A stretch of 64,000 bases of DNA, taken from positions 114,830 to 178,829 of the forward strand of contig NZ_BMVU01000009.1 in the NCBI RefSeq assembly GCF_014650875.1, in the 5' to 3' direction. Below, piece after piece: positions 8,894 through 17,628 of the stretch. How positions within the stretch are numbered: the stretch's first letter is position 1; every line of letters begins with the position of its first letter. The position numbers and the translations under genes are program-made. This DNA comes from Streptomyces minutiscleroticus. Lineage in GTDB: Bacteria > Actinomycetota > Actinomycetes > Streptomycetales > Streptomycetaceae. Under the pieces are notes generated by a model. It worked only from the letters and a program-made list of their open reading frames with translations. It did no database searches and had not been told where the DNA came from.

Positions 8894-10091
8894 CGGTCCC
8901 CTCCCGCTGCGGAGCCGGCCTGCTCAGCCGGCGGTGGCCCAGAAGCCCGATCACGACCGCGACGGCCCCGGCCACCGCGGGGACCCCGTACCCGGCGTCC
9001 GCCCCGGCGGCGTCGATCACCCAGCCGGCCACGGAGGAGCCGAGCGCGACCCCGACCGCGAGCCCGGTGCTCACCCAGGTCATGCCCTCGGTCAGTTTCG
9101 CGCGTGGTACGTGCTGTTCGACAAGGGCCATGGTCGTGATCATCGTCGGCGCGATGGACAGGCCCGCCACGAACAGCGCCACGGCCAGAAACGGAAGGTT
9201 CCCGACCAGTAGGAGGGGGATCATACTCACGGCCATGGCGCACACGCCCAGTCCCCAGCGCCGGGCGGGCGGTCCAGTGAGGCGAAGCAGGCCGAAAACC
9301 GCCCCCGCGACGCAGGATCCGGCCGCGTAGACGGCCAGAACCAGACTCGCCGCGCCCTTGTGGCCCTGCTCCTCGGCGAAGGCCACCGTGACCACGTCGA
9401 CGGCCCCGAAGATCGTTCCGGTCGCCACGAAGGTGGCCACCAGCACCTGGAGGCCGGGGGAGCGCAGGGCGGAGCCGCCCGTGTGGTGCTCGCGGGGGTG
9501 CGGCTCGGGCTCGGTGGCGCGCTGGGCCGTCAGCCAGAAGACGCCGGCCGCCAGGAAGCACGCGGCGAGCAGCGGCCCCGCCTCCGGGAACCATGCCGTG
9601 GACAGCCCGATGGAGATGATCGGCCCGAGGATGAAGCAGACCTCGTCGATCACGGACTCGAAGGCGTACGCGGTGTGCAGCCGCGGCGAGCCCCGGTAGA
9701 GCTTGCCCCAGCGGGCCCGCGTCATGGAGCCGATGCTCGGCGTGCAGCCGATCCCGGCGCAGCAGAGGAACAGCACCGGATCCGGCCAGCCGAGGCGCAC
9801 GGCGAGCAGCAGCGCGGCCGCGGCGGTCAGCGACAGGAGCGTCGCGGGCCGCAGCACCCGCCGCTGACCGTGGCGGTCCACCAGGCGCGAGACCTGCGGA
9901 CCGAGCGCGGCGGCGGACAGCGCGATCGTCGCCGACAGCGCGCCCGCGAGCCCGTACCGGCCCGTGACCTGGGAGATCATTGTCACGACGCCGATGCCCA
10001 TCATGGACAGCGGCATCCGGCCGAGGAGACCCGCGGCGGAGAAGGCCGCAGCGCCGGGAGCGGTGAACAGGGCGCGGTAAGGGCTGGGCAC
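8853..10091 (-). CDS. MFS transporter
   Basis: A 412-residue integral membrane protein with about 12 hydrophobic segments in two halves and a charged C-terminus. It starts at GTG 10091 ([20 protein letters not shown]); the longer frame running upstream crosses the intergenic region and lacks membrane character. Belongs to the proton-driven efflux group (EmrD/drug-H+ antiporter-like); substrate unknown. Co-transcribed with and overlapping the lactone oxidase, divergent from the ferrochelatase gene. Confidence 0.85.
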   Translation of the reverse strand: MPSPYRALFTAPGAAAFSAAGLLGRMPLSMMGIGVVTMISQVTGRYGLAGALSATIALSAAALGPQVSRLVDRHGQRRVLRPATLLSLTAAAALLLAVRLGWPDPVLFLCCAGIGCTPSIGSMTRARWGKLYRGSPRLHTAYAFESVIDEVCFILGPIISIGLSTAWFPEAGPLLAACFLAAGVFWLTAQRATEPEPHPREHHTGGSALRSPGLQVLVATFVATGTIFGAVDVVTVAFAEEQGHKGAASLVLAVYAAGSCVAGAVFGLLRLTGPPARRWGLGVCAMAVSMIPLLLVGNLPFLAVALFVAGLSIAPTMITTMALVEQHVPRAKLTEGMTWVSTGLAVGVALGSSVAGWVIDAAGADAGYGVPAVAGAVAVVIGLLGHRRLSRPAPQREGTDEEHVEREQRHVA

Positions 10092-10160
10092 GGGGTCTCT
10101 CGCAACGTCCGGTAAGGCGTGTGGGCAGTTGACACAGCTTACGCATCCGAGGAGGCCCCT

Positions 10161-10182
10161 GCATGTCCGGTACAAGACATGC
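10161..10182. promoter_or_regulatory. inverted repeat, candidate operator between MFS and ferrochelatase genes
   Basis: GCATGTC (10161-10167) and GACATGC (10176-10182) form a perfect 7-bp inverted repeat with an 8-base spacer. It sits about 50 bases before the ferrochelatase start and 70 bases before the divergent MFS start. The spacing suits a dimeric regulator; its identity is unknown. Confidence 0.4.
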
Positions 10183-10230
10183 GGGTGGCCCTTTGCCGCG
10201 CCGCCGACGGCGGATGGCAGGATCGAAGAC

Positions 10231-11358
10231 ATGCCAGACGTGCGTGATGTCACCCCCTACGATGCCCTCCTCCTGCTGTCCTTCGGCGGCCCCGAGGGCC
10301 CCGACGACGTGGTCCCGTTCCTGGAGAACGTGACGCGGGGACGCGGCATCCCCAAGGAGCGCCTCAAGGAGGTGGGGCAGCACTACTTCCTGTTCGGCGG
10401 CGTCAGCCCCATCAACGACCAGAACCGCGCCCTCCTCGACGCCCTCCGCAAGGACTTCGCCGACCACGGCCTGGACCTGCCGGTGTACTGGGGCAACCGC
10501 AACTGGGCGCCCTACCTGACCGACACCCTGCGCGACATGGTGAACGACGGCCGCCGCCGCATCCTGGTCCTCGCCACCAGCGCGTACGCCTCGTACTCGG
10601 GCTGCCGGCAGTACCGGGAGAACCTCGCCGAGTCGCTCGCCGCGCTGGAGGCCGAGGGCCTGCCGCTGCCGAGGGTCGACAAGCTGCGCCACTACTTCAA
10701 CCACGAGAGCTTCGTGGAGCCCATGGCCGAGGGTGTGCTGCGCTCCCTGGCGGAGCTGCCCGAGGACGTGCGCGACGGCGCCCACATCGCCTTCACCACG
10801 CACTCCATCCCCACCTCGGCCGCGGACACCTCCGGGCCGGCCGAGGAGCACGGGGACGGCGGCGCGTACGTGCGCCAGCACCTGGACGTCGCGCGGCTGA
10901 TCGCCGACGCCGTGCGCGAGCGGACCGGCGTCGACCACCCGTGGCAGCTGGTCTACCAGTCGCGCTCCGGCGCCCCGCACATCCCGTGGCTGGAGCCGGA
11001 CATCTGCGACCACCTGGAGGAGCGGCACGCCGCCGGGGTGCCGGCCGTCGTGATGGCCCCCATCGGCTTCGTCTCCGACCACATGGAGGTCCTGTACGAC
11101 CTCGACACCGAGGCCCAGGCCAAGGCGGAGGAGCTGGGGCTGCCGGTGCGCCGCTCGGCCACCGTCGGCGCCGACCCGCGGTTCGCCGCGGCGATCCGCG
11201 ACCTCGTCCTGGAGCGGGCCGCCACCGAGCGGGAGGAGGCCGTGACGCCGTGCGCCCTGGGCGCCCTCGGCCCCAGCCACAACGTGTGCCCGGTCGGCTG
11301 CTGCCCCGCCCGCGCCCCCAAGCCCGCCGCCGCGGGCGCCGACAGCCCCTACGCGTGA
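10231..11358 (+). CDS. cpfC (hemH): ferrochelatase (coproporphyrin III type in actinobacteria)
   Basis: A 375-residue enzyme inserting Fe2+ into the porphyrin. Markers include [17 protein letters not shown] at the N-terminus, a P-I-N-D-Q element, [17 protein letters not shown] near residue 130, [10 protein letters not shown] near 190 and [16 protein letters not shown] near 280. Actinobacteria use the coproporphyrin route, so the product is probably coproheme (family knowledge). One Cys in YSGCRQY and four near the C-terminus (CALG...NVCPVGCC) are consistent with the [2Fe-2S] ligands of actinobacterial enzymes, though their spacing differs from what I recall for Mycobacterium. CAGGAT lies 7 bases before ATG 10231. 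Followed at 8 bases by an inositol monophosphatase gene. Confidence 0.93.
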   Translation: MPDVRDVTPYDALLLLSFGGPEGPDDVVPFLENVTRGRGIPKERLKEVGQHYFLFGGVSPINDQNRALLDALRKDFADHGLDLPVYWGNRNWAPYLTDTLRDMVNDGRRRILVLATSAYASYSGCRQYRENLAESLAALEAEGLPLPRVDKLRHYFNHESFVEPMAEGVLRSLAELPEDVRDGAHIAFTTHSIPTSAADTSGPAEEHGDGGAYVRQHLDVARLIADAVRERTGVDHPWQLVYQSRSGAPHIPWLEPDICDHLEERHAAGVPAVVMAPIGFVSDHMEVLYDLDTEAQAKAEELGLPVRRSATVGADPRFAAAIRDLVLERAATEREEAVTPCALGALGPSHNVCPVGCCPARAPKPAAAGADSPYA

Positions 11359-11366
11359 GGAGCGCC

Positions 11367-12167
11367 GTGACCGACCAGCTCAAGGCCGACCTGCTCGCAC
11401 TCGCGCTGGAGGCGGCCCGCCGCGCGGGCGACTTCCTGCGCGACGGCCGCCCCGAGGACCTCGGCGTGGCCGCGACCAAGACCAGCGCCGTCGACGTCGT
11501 CACGGAGATGGACATCGCCTCCGAGAAGCTGATCACCGACTTCCTGGCCGACCGCCGGCCGGAGGACGGGGTGCTCGGCGAGGAGGGCGCCAGCGTCGAG
11601 GGCACCAGCGGCGTGCAGTGGGTGATCGACCCGGTCGACGGGACCGTGAACTACCTGTACGGGCTGCCCAGCTGGGCGGTCTCCGTCGCCGCCCGCAAGG
11701 ACGGCGAGACCCTCGCCGGCGTGGTGTACGCCCCGATGCGCGGCGAGACCTTCCGCGCGGCCCTCGGGGAGGGCGCGTACCTGAACGACCGGCCCGTGCG
11801 CGTGCGGCCCGCCCCCGCCTTCGGGCTGGCCCTGGTCGGCACCGGCTTCGGCTACCTCGCCGAGCGCCGGGCCCGGCAGGCCGAGGTGGTCCGCCACCTG
11901 GTCCCGCAGGTGCGGGACATCCGCCGCGGCGGCTCGGCCGCGATCGACCTGTGCGACGTGGCGGCGGGCCGGCTGGACGCGTACTACGAGCGCGGCCTCA
12001 ACCCCTGGGACTACGCGGCGGGCGACCTGATCGCCCGCGAGGCGGGCGCCCGCACGGGTGGCCGCCCCGGAGAGCCGCTCTCGCCCGAGCTGACGATCGC
12101 CGCGCCGCCCGGCCTCTTCGAGCCCCTCCAGGCCCGCCTGGAGGAGCTGGGCGCCTGGCACGACTGA
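11367..12167 (+). CDS. inositol monophosphatase family protein
   Basis: A 266-residue Mg2+-dependent phosphatase. Motifs: LGEEGA (metal Glu pair), WVIDPVDGTVNYLYG (D-P-x-D-G-T core) and NPWDYAAGDLIAREAG. Substrate may be inositol-1-phosphate or another sugar phosphate; sequence does not decide. GTG 11367 lies 8 bases after the ferrochelatase stop with a GAGG element between, so the two form an operon ended by the hairpin at 12209. Confidence 0.9.
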   Translation: MTDQLKADLLALALEAARRAGDFLRDGRPEDLGVAATKTSAVDVVTEMDIASEKLITDFLADRRPEDGVLGEEGASVEGTSGVQWVIDPVDGTVNYLYGLPSWAVSVAARKDGETLAGVVYAPMRGETFRAALGEGAYLNDRPVRVRPAPAFGLALVGTGFGYLAERRARQAEVVRHLVPQVRDIRRGGSAAIDLCDVAAGRLDAYYERGLNPWDYAAGDLIAREAGARTGGRPGEPLSPELTIAAPPGLFEPLQARLEELGAWHD

Positions 12168-12208
12168 CGCGGAGCAGGGTGCGGAGGTCGCCGCACCCCG
12201 GCACACGA

Positions 12209-12244
12209 AGCGGGGCCCCGGTCTGGATCTGCCGGGGCCCCGCT
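12209..12244. terminator. bidirectional terminator hairpin
   Basis: Perfect 13-bp stem (12209-12221 with 12232-12244) and a 10-base loop between the inositol monophosphatase gene and the convergent small gene at 12261. Confidence 0.8.
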
Positions 12245-12260
12245 CTCGTGCGGAACACGG

Positions 12261-12434
12261 TCAGGCGTGCGTCGCGGCGACCTCCACGCCGTGCTCGGCG
12301 GCGAGGCGGTGCAGGTCGTCGAGCTCGCCCTGCTCGACCTCCACGAGGAAGTCGTCACCGGTCTCGCGAGCACGCGTCAGGTCGGACTCGGTCGCCTTTA
12401 TGCGCTGCAGAAGTCCTGCGGTGAATGCGTCCAT
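12261..12434 (-). CDS. small conserved protein, 57 aa
   Basis: Reads MDAFTAGLLQRIKATESD, continues through an ETGDDFLVEVEQGELDD segment and ends VEVAATHA. It is highly charged, predicted almost entirely helical and amphipathic, with no membrane segment. I recall a near-identical small protein at the same place, between the phosphatase and cutR, in other Streptomyces. That, plus clean coding composition and a terminator facing its stop, supports it as a real gene. Function unknown; a small coiled-coil adaptor is only a guess. Confidence 0.7.
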   Translation of the reverse strand: MDAFTAGLLQRIKATESDLTRARETGDDFLVEVEQGELDDLHRLAAEHGVEVAATHA

Positions 12435-12564
12435 GCTGCGCCCCCTCGTCCTGGGTCGTGGGTCGGTGGCACGGGGGTGTGCCTTCGGGAGGGGCGATCA
12501 CTGCTCGGAGCGCGTGCCCGGCACTGCCCGGCCGGGCGGCGACAGTGCCGGACATCCACGCCCG

Positions 12565-12624
12565 CCCTGCGGAAGCGAGTCGTGAGTGCACGGACCCTGC
12601 GGAAGCGGTTCGTGGGTGCACGAA
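12565..12624 (+). repeat. two adjacent 30-base direct repeats upstream of cutR
   Basis: Copies at 12565-12594 and 12595-12624 both begin CCCTGCGGAAGCG and end TGCACGGA or TGCACGAA, matching at about 26 of 30 bases. They lie about 215 bases before the cutR start in the 404-base gene-free region 12435-12838. Confidence 0.8.
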
Positions 12625-12838
12625 ACAGAGCGTGATCGCGGGTGTAAAGCCGTCCTCCCCCCGCGCTGCGCCCGGGAAACCTCGGCAGGACGAGAAAATC
12701 CCGCCCCACGGGCCCCATCCCCCGTCTTACAGCCGGTTTATGGCCGAAAAGGGCAGGATGGGGGTCTCACCCATGACGGACCCCGCTCGCCCGCACGCGA
12801 CAGCTGTGGCGCGGGCGGACACAGGAAGGACAAGCGAC

Positions 12839-13492
12839 GTGCGCGTACTCGTCGTCGAGGACGAGCAACTGCTCGCCGATGCGGTGGCCACCGGACTGCG
12901 CCGGGAGGCCATGGCCGTCGACGTCGTGTACGACGGTGCGGCCGCACTGGAGCGCATCGGCGTCAACGACTACGACGTGGTCGTCCTCGACCGCGACCTC
13001 CCGCTCGTGCACGGCGACGACGTCTGCCGCAAGATCGTCGAGCTGGGCATGCCCACGCGCGTGCTCATGCTCACGGCCTCCGGCGACGTCAGCGACCGCG
13101 TGGAGGGCCTGGAGATCGGCGCCGACGACTACCTCCCCAAGCCCTTCGCCTTCAGTGAGCTGACGGCCCGCGTGCGCGCCCTGGGACGGCGTACGAGCGT
13201 GCCGCTGCCGCCCGTCCTGGAGCGCGCCGGCATCAAGCTGGACCCCAACCGCCGCGAGGTCTTCCGCGAGGGCCGCGAGGTCCAGCTGGCGCCCAAGGAG
13301 TTCGCCGTCCTGGAGGTGCTGCTGCGCAGCGAGGGCGCCGTCGTCTCCGCCGAGCAGCTCCTGGAGAAGGCCTGGGACGAGAACACGGACCCGTTCACGA
13401 ACGTCGTGCGCGTCACCGTCATGACCCTGCGCCGCAAGCTGGGCGAGCCGCCCGTCATCGTCACCGTGCCGGGCTCCGGCTACCGGATCTGA
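12839..13492 (+). CDS. cutR: response regulator CutR
   Basis: A 217-residue OmpR-family regulator. The receiver domain (residues 1-117) has the acidic pair near VVEDEQ, phospho-acceptor Asp51 (VVVLDRD), Thr79 and Lys101 (PKPF). The winged-helix DNA-binding domain runs from about 125 to the end (VVRVTVMTLRRKLG, GSGYRI). GTG 12839 follows AGGAAGGA. Sequence and position between the phosphatase/small gene and cutS match CutR of S. lividans and S. coelicolor, recently linked to extracellular protein folding and antibiotic control. cutS follows 5 bases after the stop. Confidence 0.92.
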   Translation: MRVLVVEDEQLLADAVATGLRREAMAVDVVYDGAAALERIGVNDYDVVVLDRDLPLVHGDDVCRKIVELGMPTRVLMLTASGDVSDRVEGLEIGADDYLPKPFAFSELTARVRALGRRTSVPLPPVLERAGIKLDPNRREVFREGREVQLAPKEFAVLEVLLRSEGAVVSAEQLLEKAWDENTDPFTNVVRVTVMTLRRKLGEPPVIVTVPGSGYRI

Positions 13493-13497
13493 TCCAC

Positions 13498-14745
13498 GTG
13501 GCAGCGACACCCGCACCCCCGACGGCGCCCCCGAAGCCCACCTGGGACCCGAGCAGGCCCGCCCCGCCGTTCCCCTGGCTGCGCCCCACCATCCGGATAC
13601 GGCTGACCCTGCTGTACGGCGGCATGTTCCTGATCGCCGGCATCCTGCTGCTGTCGATCATCTACCTGCTCGCGGCCCAGGCCCTGGACACGGGAAGCCA
13701 GCCGCTGTTCAAGATCGCTGGTGGCACGGACATCAAGGTCACCAGCGAGAACTGCCCCACGGTCAACGCGACCCGCCTGTCGCTGGACGACTTCAACGCG
13801 GCGATCAGCGACTGCATCGACCATCAGCGTCAAGTTGCCTTGGACAACCTTCTCAGCCGCTCGCTGATGGCCCTGCTGGGGCTCGCCGTGATCGCCTTCG
13901 CCTTCGGCTACGCGATGGCCGGCCGGGTCCTGTCCCCGCTCGGCCGGATCACCCGCACCGCGCGCGCGGTAGCCGGCTCGGACCTGTCCCGGCGCATCGA
14001 GCTGGACGGACCGGACGACGAGCTGAAGGAGCTCGCGGACACCTTCGACGAGATGCTGGAACGGCTGCAGCGGGCCTTCACGGCGCAGCAGAGGTTCGTC
14101 GGCAACGCCTCGCACGAGCTGCGCACCCCGCTCGCGATCAACCGCACGCTCCTGGAGGTGCACCTGTCCGATCCGGGCGCCCCCGTGGAGCTGCAGCAGC
14201 TGGGCAAGACGCTGCTGGCCACCAACGAGCGCAGCGAGCAGCTCGTCGAGGGCCTGCTGCTGCTCGCCCGCAGCGACAACCAGATCGTCGAGCGCAAGCC
14301 CGTGGACCTCGCCGAGGTCGCCTCGCAGGCCATCGACCAGGCGCACGCCGAGGCCGTGGCCAAGCACGTCGAGATCCGGGGCGAGCGCAGTCCGGTGGTC
14401 GTCCAGGGCAACGGCGTCCTGCTGGAGCGGATCGCCCTGAACCTCGTCCAGAACGCGGTGCGGTACAACGTACCCGAGGGCGGCTGGGTGGAGGTCACCA
14501 CGGAGAGCCGGCACGGCCAGGCGGTCCTGGTGGTGTCCAACACGGGGCCCGTGGTGCCCGCGTACGAGATCGACAACCTCTTCGAGCCGTTCCGGCGGCT
14601 GCGGACCGAGCGGACCGGCAGCGACAAGGGCGTGGGGCTCGGCCTGTCCATCGCCCGGTCGGTGGCCCGTGCCCACGGCGGCCACATCGGCGCCCATCCG
14701 CGCGAGGGAGGCGGCCTCGTGATGCGCGTCACCCTGCCGATCTGA
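13498..14745 (+). CDS. cutS: sensor histidine kinase CutS
   Basis: A 415-residue membrane kinase: Pro-rich cytoplasmic N-terminus, TM1 about 33-60, short extracellular loop about 61-120, TM2 about 121-142, HAMP, HisKA with phospho-acceptor His206 (NASHELRTPL), then HATPase_c with NLVQNAVRYN, DKGVGLGLSIA and GG boxes. The sensor loop contains two cysteines, Cys86 and Cys106, as reported for CutS sensors thought to read disulfide formation outside the cell. Starts at GTG 13498, 5 bases after cutR; one operon. Confidence 0.92.
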   Translation: MAATPAPPTAPPKPTWDPSRPAPPFPWLRPTIRIRLTLLYGGMFLIAGILLLSIIYLLAAQALDTGSQPLFKIAGGTDIKVTSENCPTVNATRLSLDDFNAAISDCIDHQRQVALDNLLSRSLMALLGLAVIAFAFGYAMAGRVLSPLGRITRTARAVAGSDLSRRIELDGPDDELKELADTFDEMLERLQRAFTAQQRFVGNASHELRTPLAINRTLLEVHLSDPGAPVELQQLGKTLLATNERSEQLVEGLLLLARSDNQIVERKPVDLAEVASQAIDQAHAEAVAKHVEIRGERSPVVVQGNGVLLERIALNLVQNAVRYNVPEGGWVEVTTESRHGQAVLVVSNTGPVVPAYEIDNLFEPFRRLRTERTGSDKGVGLGLSIARSVARAHGGHIGAHPREGGGLVMRVTLPI

Positions 14746-15138
14746 GATCATGCCGTCGACATGCGGGGACGTTCGCTTTGCGCTGAATTTTCCGAAGCGC
14801 TTCCGTGGGTACCCCGTGTGCGATCGATCACATGGACGAAGTCTCGCCGTCCACTCTCCGTGATCACTCAGACTGGCGGAAAGCCGGGAAAATCCGGGTT
14901 TTCGGCGGTCGTGATGACGGGAAGTACACGGTGAGACGCCTTTGAAGAGCGGCATTCGGACCGTGTACGGTCCCGTTCGCCATCCAAGCCGATCACCCGT
15001 GCGGAGTCCGGTTGGGTGTCGATTGAGTAACAGACCTTGATGTGAGGCAAAATCTCCGCCTCGGGTCGGGCACAAGTCCGGCCTCTCACGCGTTACGTGC
15101 GCTGGAGACACCGCAGACACCCAGAGGGGGAGAGCGAC
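14746..15138. other. 393-base gene-free region upstream of the DUF4193 gene
   Basis: Lower GC than the flanks, with A/T-rich patches near 14790, 14890 and 15040. A small CCGG...CCGG hairpin followed by GTTTTC (about 14882-14906) may end cutRS. The segment TTGATGTGAGGCAAAATCT (15037-15055) could include a promoter for the DUF4193 gene; weak. Confidence 0.3.
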
Positions 15139-15435
15139 ATGGCAACGGATTACGACACCCCACGCAAGACCGACGACGACGTCGACTCGGACAGCCTGGA
15201 AGAACTGAAGGCACGACGGAACGACAAGTCCACGTCGTCCGTCGACGTCGACGAGTTCGAGGCCGCCGAGGGACTGGAGCTGCCCGGCGCGGACCTCTCG
15301 AACGAGGAGCTGGCCGTCCGGGTGCTGCCGAAGCAGCAGGACGAGTTCACCTGCATGAGCTGCTTCCTGGTCCACCACCGCAGCCAGCTGGCCCGCGAGA
15401 AGAACGGCCAGCCGATCTGCCGCGACTGCGACTGA
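15139..15435 (+). CDS. DUF4193 family protein
   Basis: A 98-residue acidic protein, very widespread in actinobacteria. Its C-terminus has two CxxC knuckles (CMSC near residue 74, CRDC near 95) that probably bind one zinc ion. The N-terminal half (YDTPRKTDDDVDSDSLEELKA) is disordered. Start ATG 15139 has a strong AGAGGGGGAG just upstream. Function unknown; a zinc-ribbon protein near RNA polymerase is speculation. Usually adjacent to cutRS and dut, as here. Confidence 0.88.
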   Translation: MATDYDTPRKTDDDVDSDSLEELKARRNDKSTSSVDVDEFEAAEGLELPGADLSNEELAVRVLPKQQDEFTCMSCFLVHHRSQLAREKNGQPICRDCD

Positions 15436-15448
15436 GGCAGGGTCGGCC

Positions 15449-16330
15449 GTGACCGGCTCGACCCCGCCCTGGAAACGCCGCTTCCGCGACCGGGAAGCGG
15501 CCGGTGGTCCGTCCTCGGACGGCGTGCGTGACGACGAGCGAGGCCGCGAGGCCTCGCTCGAAGCAACGAGCGAGGGCGCCTTCGGCGCCCTCGGACCAAA
15601 GGCCGGGTCCCCCGTGACCAGGAGCCGTGCCGCGGCCGTCAGGGAAGGCGTCCGCAAGGGCGGCAGCCGGGCCAGGGCGGGCCTGGCCTTCCTCGCCGAC
15701 CGCATCGTCGAGAACGCCCCGCGCGTTCCCGTACGCGACCTGCAGACGCTCCGCAGGCAGTTCCCGGGCCTCGGGCCCGAGGAGCTCGCCGACAAGCTCG
15801 TGGCGGGCGCGTGCAGGGCCACGGGCGCGGTGGGCGCCGGCGTCGGCGCCGCGGCGATGCTGCCGGCTCCGCCGGCGATGCCCGCAGAGCTCGCCGCGGA
15901 GATCACCGGCGTCGCCGCGATCGAGTTCAAGCTGATCGCCGAACTGCACGAGGTGTACGGCCTGCGGGCCCCCGGCACGCTGGCGCAGCGCTCCTCGGTG
16001 TACCTCACCGCCTGGACACAGGAGCGCGGGGTCGACGTGCGCAAGCCGTCGACGATCGACACCGCCCTGGGCGGCCGGATGAAGCGCGAGCTGCGCCGAC
16101 AGATCATGAAGCGCATGGTGCGCAACCTGCCGAACCTGATGCCGTTCCTGGTGGGCGCGGCCGTCGGCGCCGTGATGAACCGCCGGGACACCAGACGCCT
16201 CGCGGACCGTGTCCGCGCGGACCTGCGCGCGATGCAGGTCCCCTGGGACCGGCTCACCGGGCTCCCGCGCCTGGAGCAGCCCGCCGATCCCCTGGACCTG
16301 GACGAGCCGCGCGGGGAGCTGGGCGCCTGA
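15449..16330 (+). CDS. conserved hypothetical protein, EcsC-like core
   Basis: A 293-residue protein if translated from GTG 15449. The core from about residue 60 has an alpha-helical, glycine-rich region (LADKLVAGACRATGAVGAGV, then an AELAAEITGVAAIEFKLIAEL helix) reminiscent of EcsC-family membrane-associated proteins, and NLPNLMPFLVGAAVGAVMNRRDTR near the end as a possible membrane segment. Residues about 10-50 are encoded by four consecutive hairpins and look unlike conserved protein. The in-frame GTG at 15611 is therefore an alternative start. Follows the DUF4193 gene by 13 bases. Function unknown. Confidence 0.65.
   Translation: MTGSTPPWKRRFRDREAAGGPSSDGVRDDERGREASLEATSEGAFGALGPKAGSPVTRSRAAAVREGVRKGGSRARAGLAFLADRIVENAPRVPVRDLQTLRRQFPGLGPEELADKLVAGACRATGAVGAGVGAAAMLPAPPAMPAELAAEITGVAAIEFKLIAELHEVYGLRAPGTLAQRSSVYLTAWTQERGVDVRKPSTIDTALGGRMKRELRRQIMKRMVRNLPNLMPFLVGAAVGAVMNRRDTRRLADRVRADLRAMQVPWDRLTGLPRLEQPADPLDLDEPRGELGA
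15478..15593 (+). repeat. four consecutive perfect hairpins inside the 5' part of a gene
   Basis: Stems: 15478-15485/15493-15500 (8 bp), 15509-15514/15517-15522 (6 bp), 15535-15544/15551-15560 (10 bp) and 15571-15580/15584-15593 (10 bp, TTC loop). All lie within the first 50 codons of the gene starting at 15449. They may terminate or attenuate transcription from the DUF4193 gene or be inserted palindromic units. Confidence 0.8.
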
Positions 16331-16505
16331 GGGATGCCGCAGGCGAAGCCGGACGGCGGCCCCGGCTCCGCCCCGGCGCCCCGACCCGCTTCCCGGACCG
16401 CCGTTCCTCCCGGACCGGCGCCGCGGCCTGTGTCCCGGGCCGGTGCCGCCGTGCCGCGGACGGACCCCGTACCGCGCCTCGCGGCCGGCAGGGCCCGGTG
16501 AGACC

Positions 16506-16521
16506 GGGGACCCGGGTCCCC
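16506..16521. terminator. short palindromic terminator candidate
   Basis: A perfect 16-base palindrome (GGGGACCC then GGGTCCCC) just beyond the stop of the DUF3093 gene and about 175 bases after the EcsC-like gene. Confidence 0.4.
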
Positions 16522-16527
16522 TTCCGG

Positions 16528-16986
16528 CTACGCCGTGCGGACGGCCTTCAGGGCCGCCGCCAGCCGCTCCGGCTCCCGCGTGGACAGGTACAGGTACGGG
16601 GTCGGGTCCTCCGGGTCGACGACCTCCACGCGCAGCGCGGTGGGCACGTAGGCGCGCAGCAGCATGAAGGCGCGCGGGTCCGCCTTGTACGAGCGCCAGG
16701 CGCGAGCCTCCTCCGGGTCGAGCACGTGCGCTCCGCCCAGCGCCGACAGCGGGATCCGGGCCTCGCCCGCGACCAGCGAGTCGCCCACGACCCGGATGCG
16801 CACGGAACCGTACGAGCTGGTCACGACCGCCGCCACCGCGGTGCCGCCGACCAGTCCGCCCAGCAGCGGCAGGGTGCCGAAGGGCAGCAGGGTCAGCGCC
16901 ATCGCGACGCCCACCAGCAGGCAGGCGAACCACCAGGAGCGGGGCGCGGTCAGACGTTCTTCGTACGGAGCGCTCGTGTGCTGCAT
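16528..16986 (-). CDS. DUF3093 domain-containing membrane protein
   Basis: A 152-residue protein with two closely spaced membrane segments (about residues 17-58: WWFACLLVGVAMALTLLPFG and a following TAVAAVVTSSYG) and a cytoplasmic beta-rich tail containing RIPLSALGGAHVLDPEEARA. This matches the DUF3093 pattern, which resembles bacterial PH-like domains. ATG 16986. Divergent from the thioesterase gene, next to dut in Streptomyces. Function unknown. Confidence 0.8.
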   Translation of the reverse strand: MQHTSAPYEERLTAPRSWWFACLLVGVAMALTLLPFGTLPLLGGLVGGTAVAAVVTSSYGSVRIRVVGDSLVAGEARIPLSALGGAHVLDPEEARAWRSYKADPRAFMLLRAYVPTALRVEVVDPEDPTPYLYLSTREPERLAAALKAVRTA

Positions 16987-17043
16987 GGGATCCAGCTTGG
17001 CACGGTGCGTACGCCCGCTGACGCGGAGGTAAGGTCTGCGCCT

Positions 17044-17628
17044 GTGAGTGGTACGTCTTCGGTCCTGAATCCCCCCGCCGACGCGGTGGCGCCCGTGCGG
17101 CACCCCGACGCCCCGGCCCCCGGCGAGCTGCTCGGCACGCACTACGAGCACTGCTTCGGCTGCGGCGGCGGCCAGGAGCACGGGCTGCACCTGGCCGCGC
17201 GCGCGGGCGAGGGCGTCTCGGTCACCGCCGAGTTCACGGTGCGGGCCGCCCACCAGGGCGCCCCCGGCCTCGCCCACGGCGGCATCCTCGCGACCGCCCT
17301 CGACGAGACCCTCGGCTCGCTGCACTGGGTGCTGCGCACCATCGCCGTCACCGGCCGGCTGGAGACCGACTTCCTCCTCCCCGTCCCCGTGGACACCGTG
17401 CTGTACCTGGAGGCCGAGGTCACGGCCGTGCACGGGCGCAAGATCTACTGCACGGCCACCGGCCGGCTCGGCGGTCCCGACGGGGACGTGGCGGTCCGCG
17501 CGGACGCCCTGTTCATCGAGGTCAAGGTCGACCACTTCATCGACAACGGCCGCCCCGAGGAGATCCGGGCCGCCATGGAGGACCCCGACCAGGTGCGCCG
17601 GGCCCGCGCCTTCGAGGTGAACCCGTGA
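17044..17628 (+). CDS. PaaI-type thioesterase (hotdog fold)
   Basis: A 194-residue protein with one hotdog domain from about residue 35. The catalytic region HGGILATALDETLG (H-G-G then acidic residue) is typical of acyl-CoA thioesterases of the PaaI/4HBT2 family. The N-terminal part has HYEHCFGCGG, a Cys pair seen in many members. TAAGGT (17030-17035) lies 8 bases before GTG 17044, a leaderless-type promoter. The last four bases (GTGA) overlap the dut start, so the two are coupled. Confidence 0.83.
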   Translation: MSGTSSVLNPPADAVAPVRHPDAPAPGELLGTHYEHCFGCGGGQEHGLHLAARAGEGVSVTAEFTVRAAHQGAPGLAHGGILATALDETLGSLHWVLRTIAVTGRLETDFLLPVPVDTVLYLEAEVTAVHGRKIYCTATGRLGGPDGDVAVRADALFIEVKVDHFIDNGRPEEIRAAMEDPDQVRRARAFEVNP

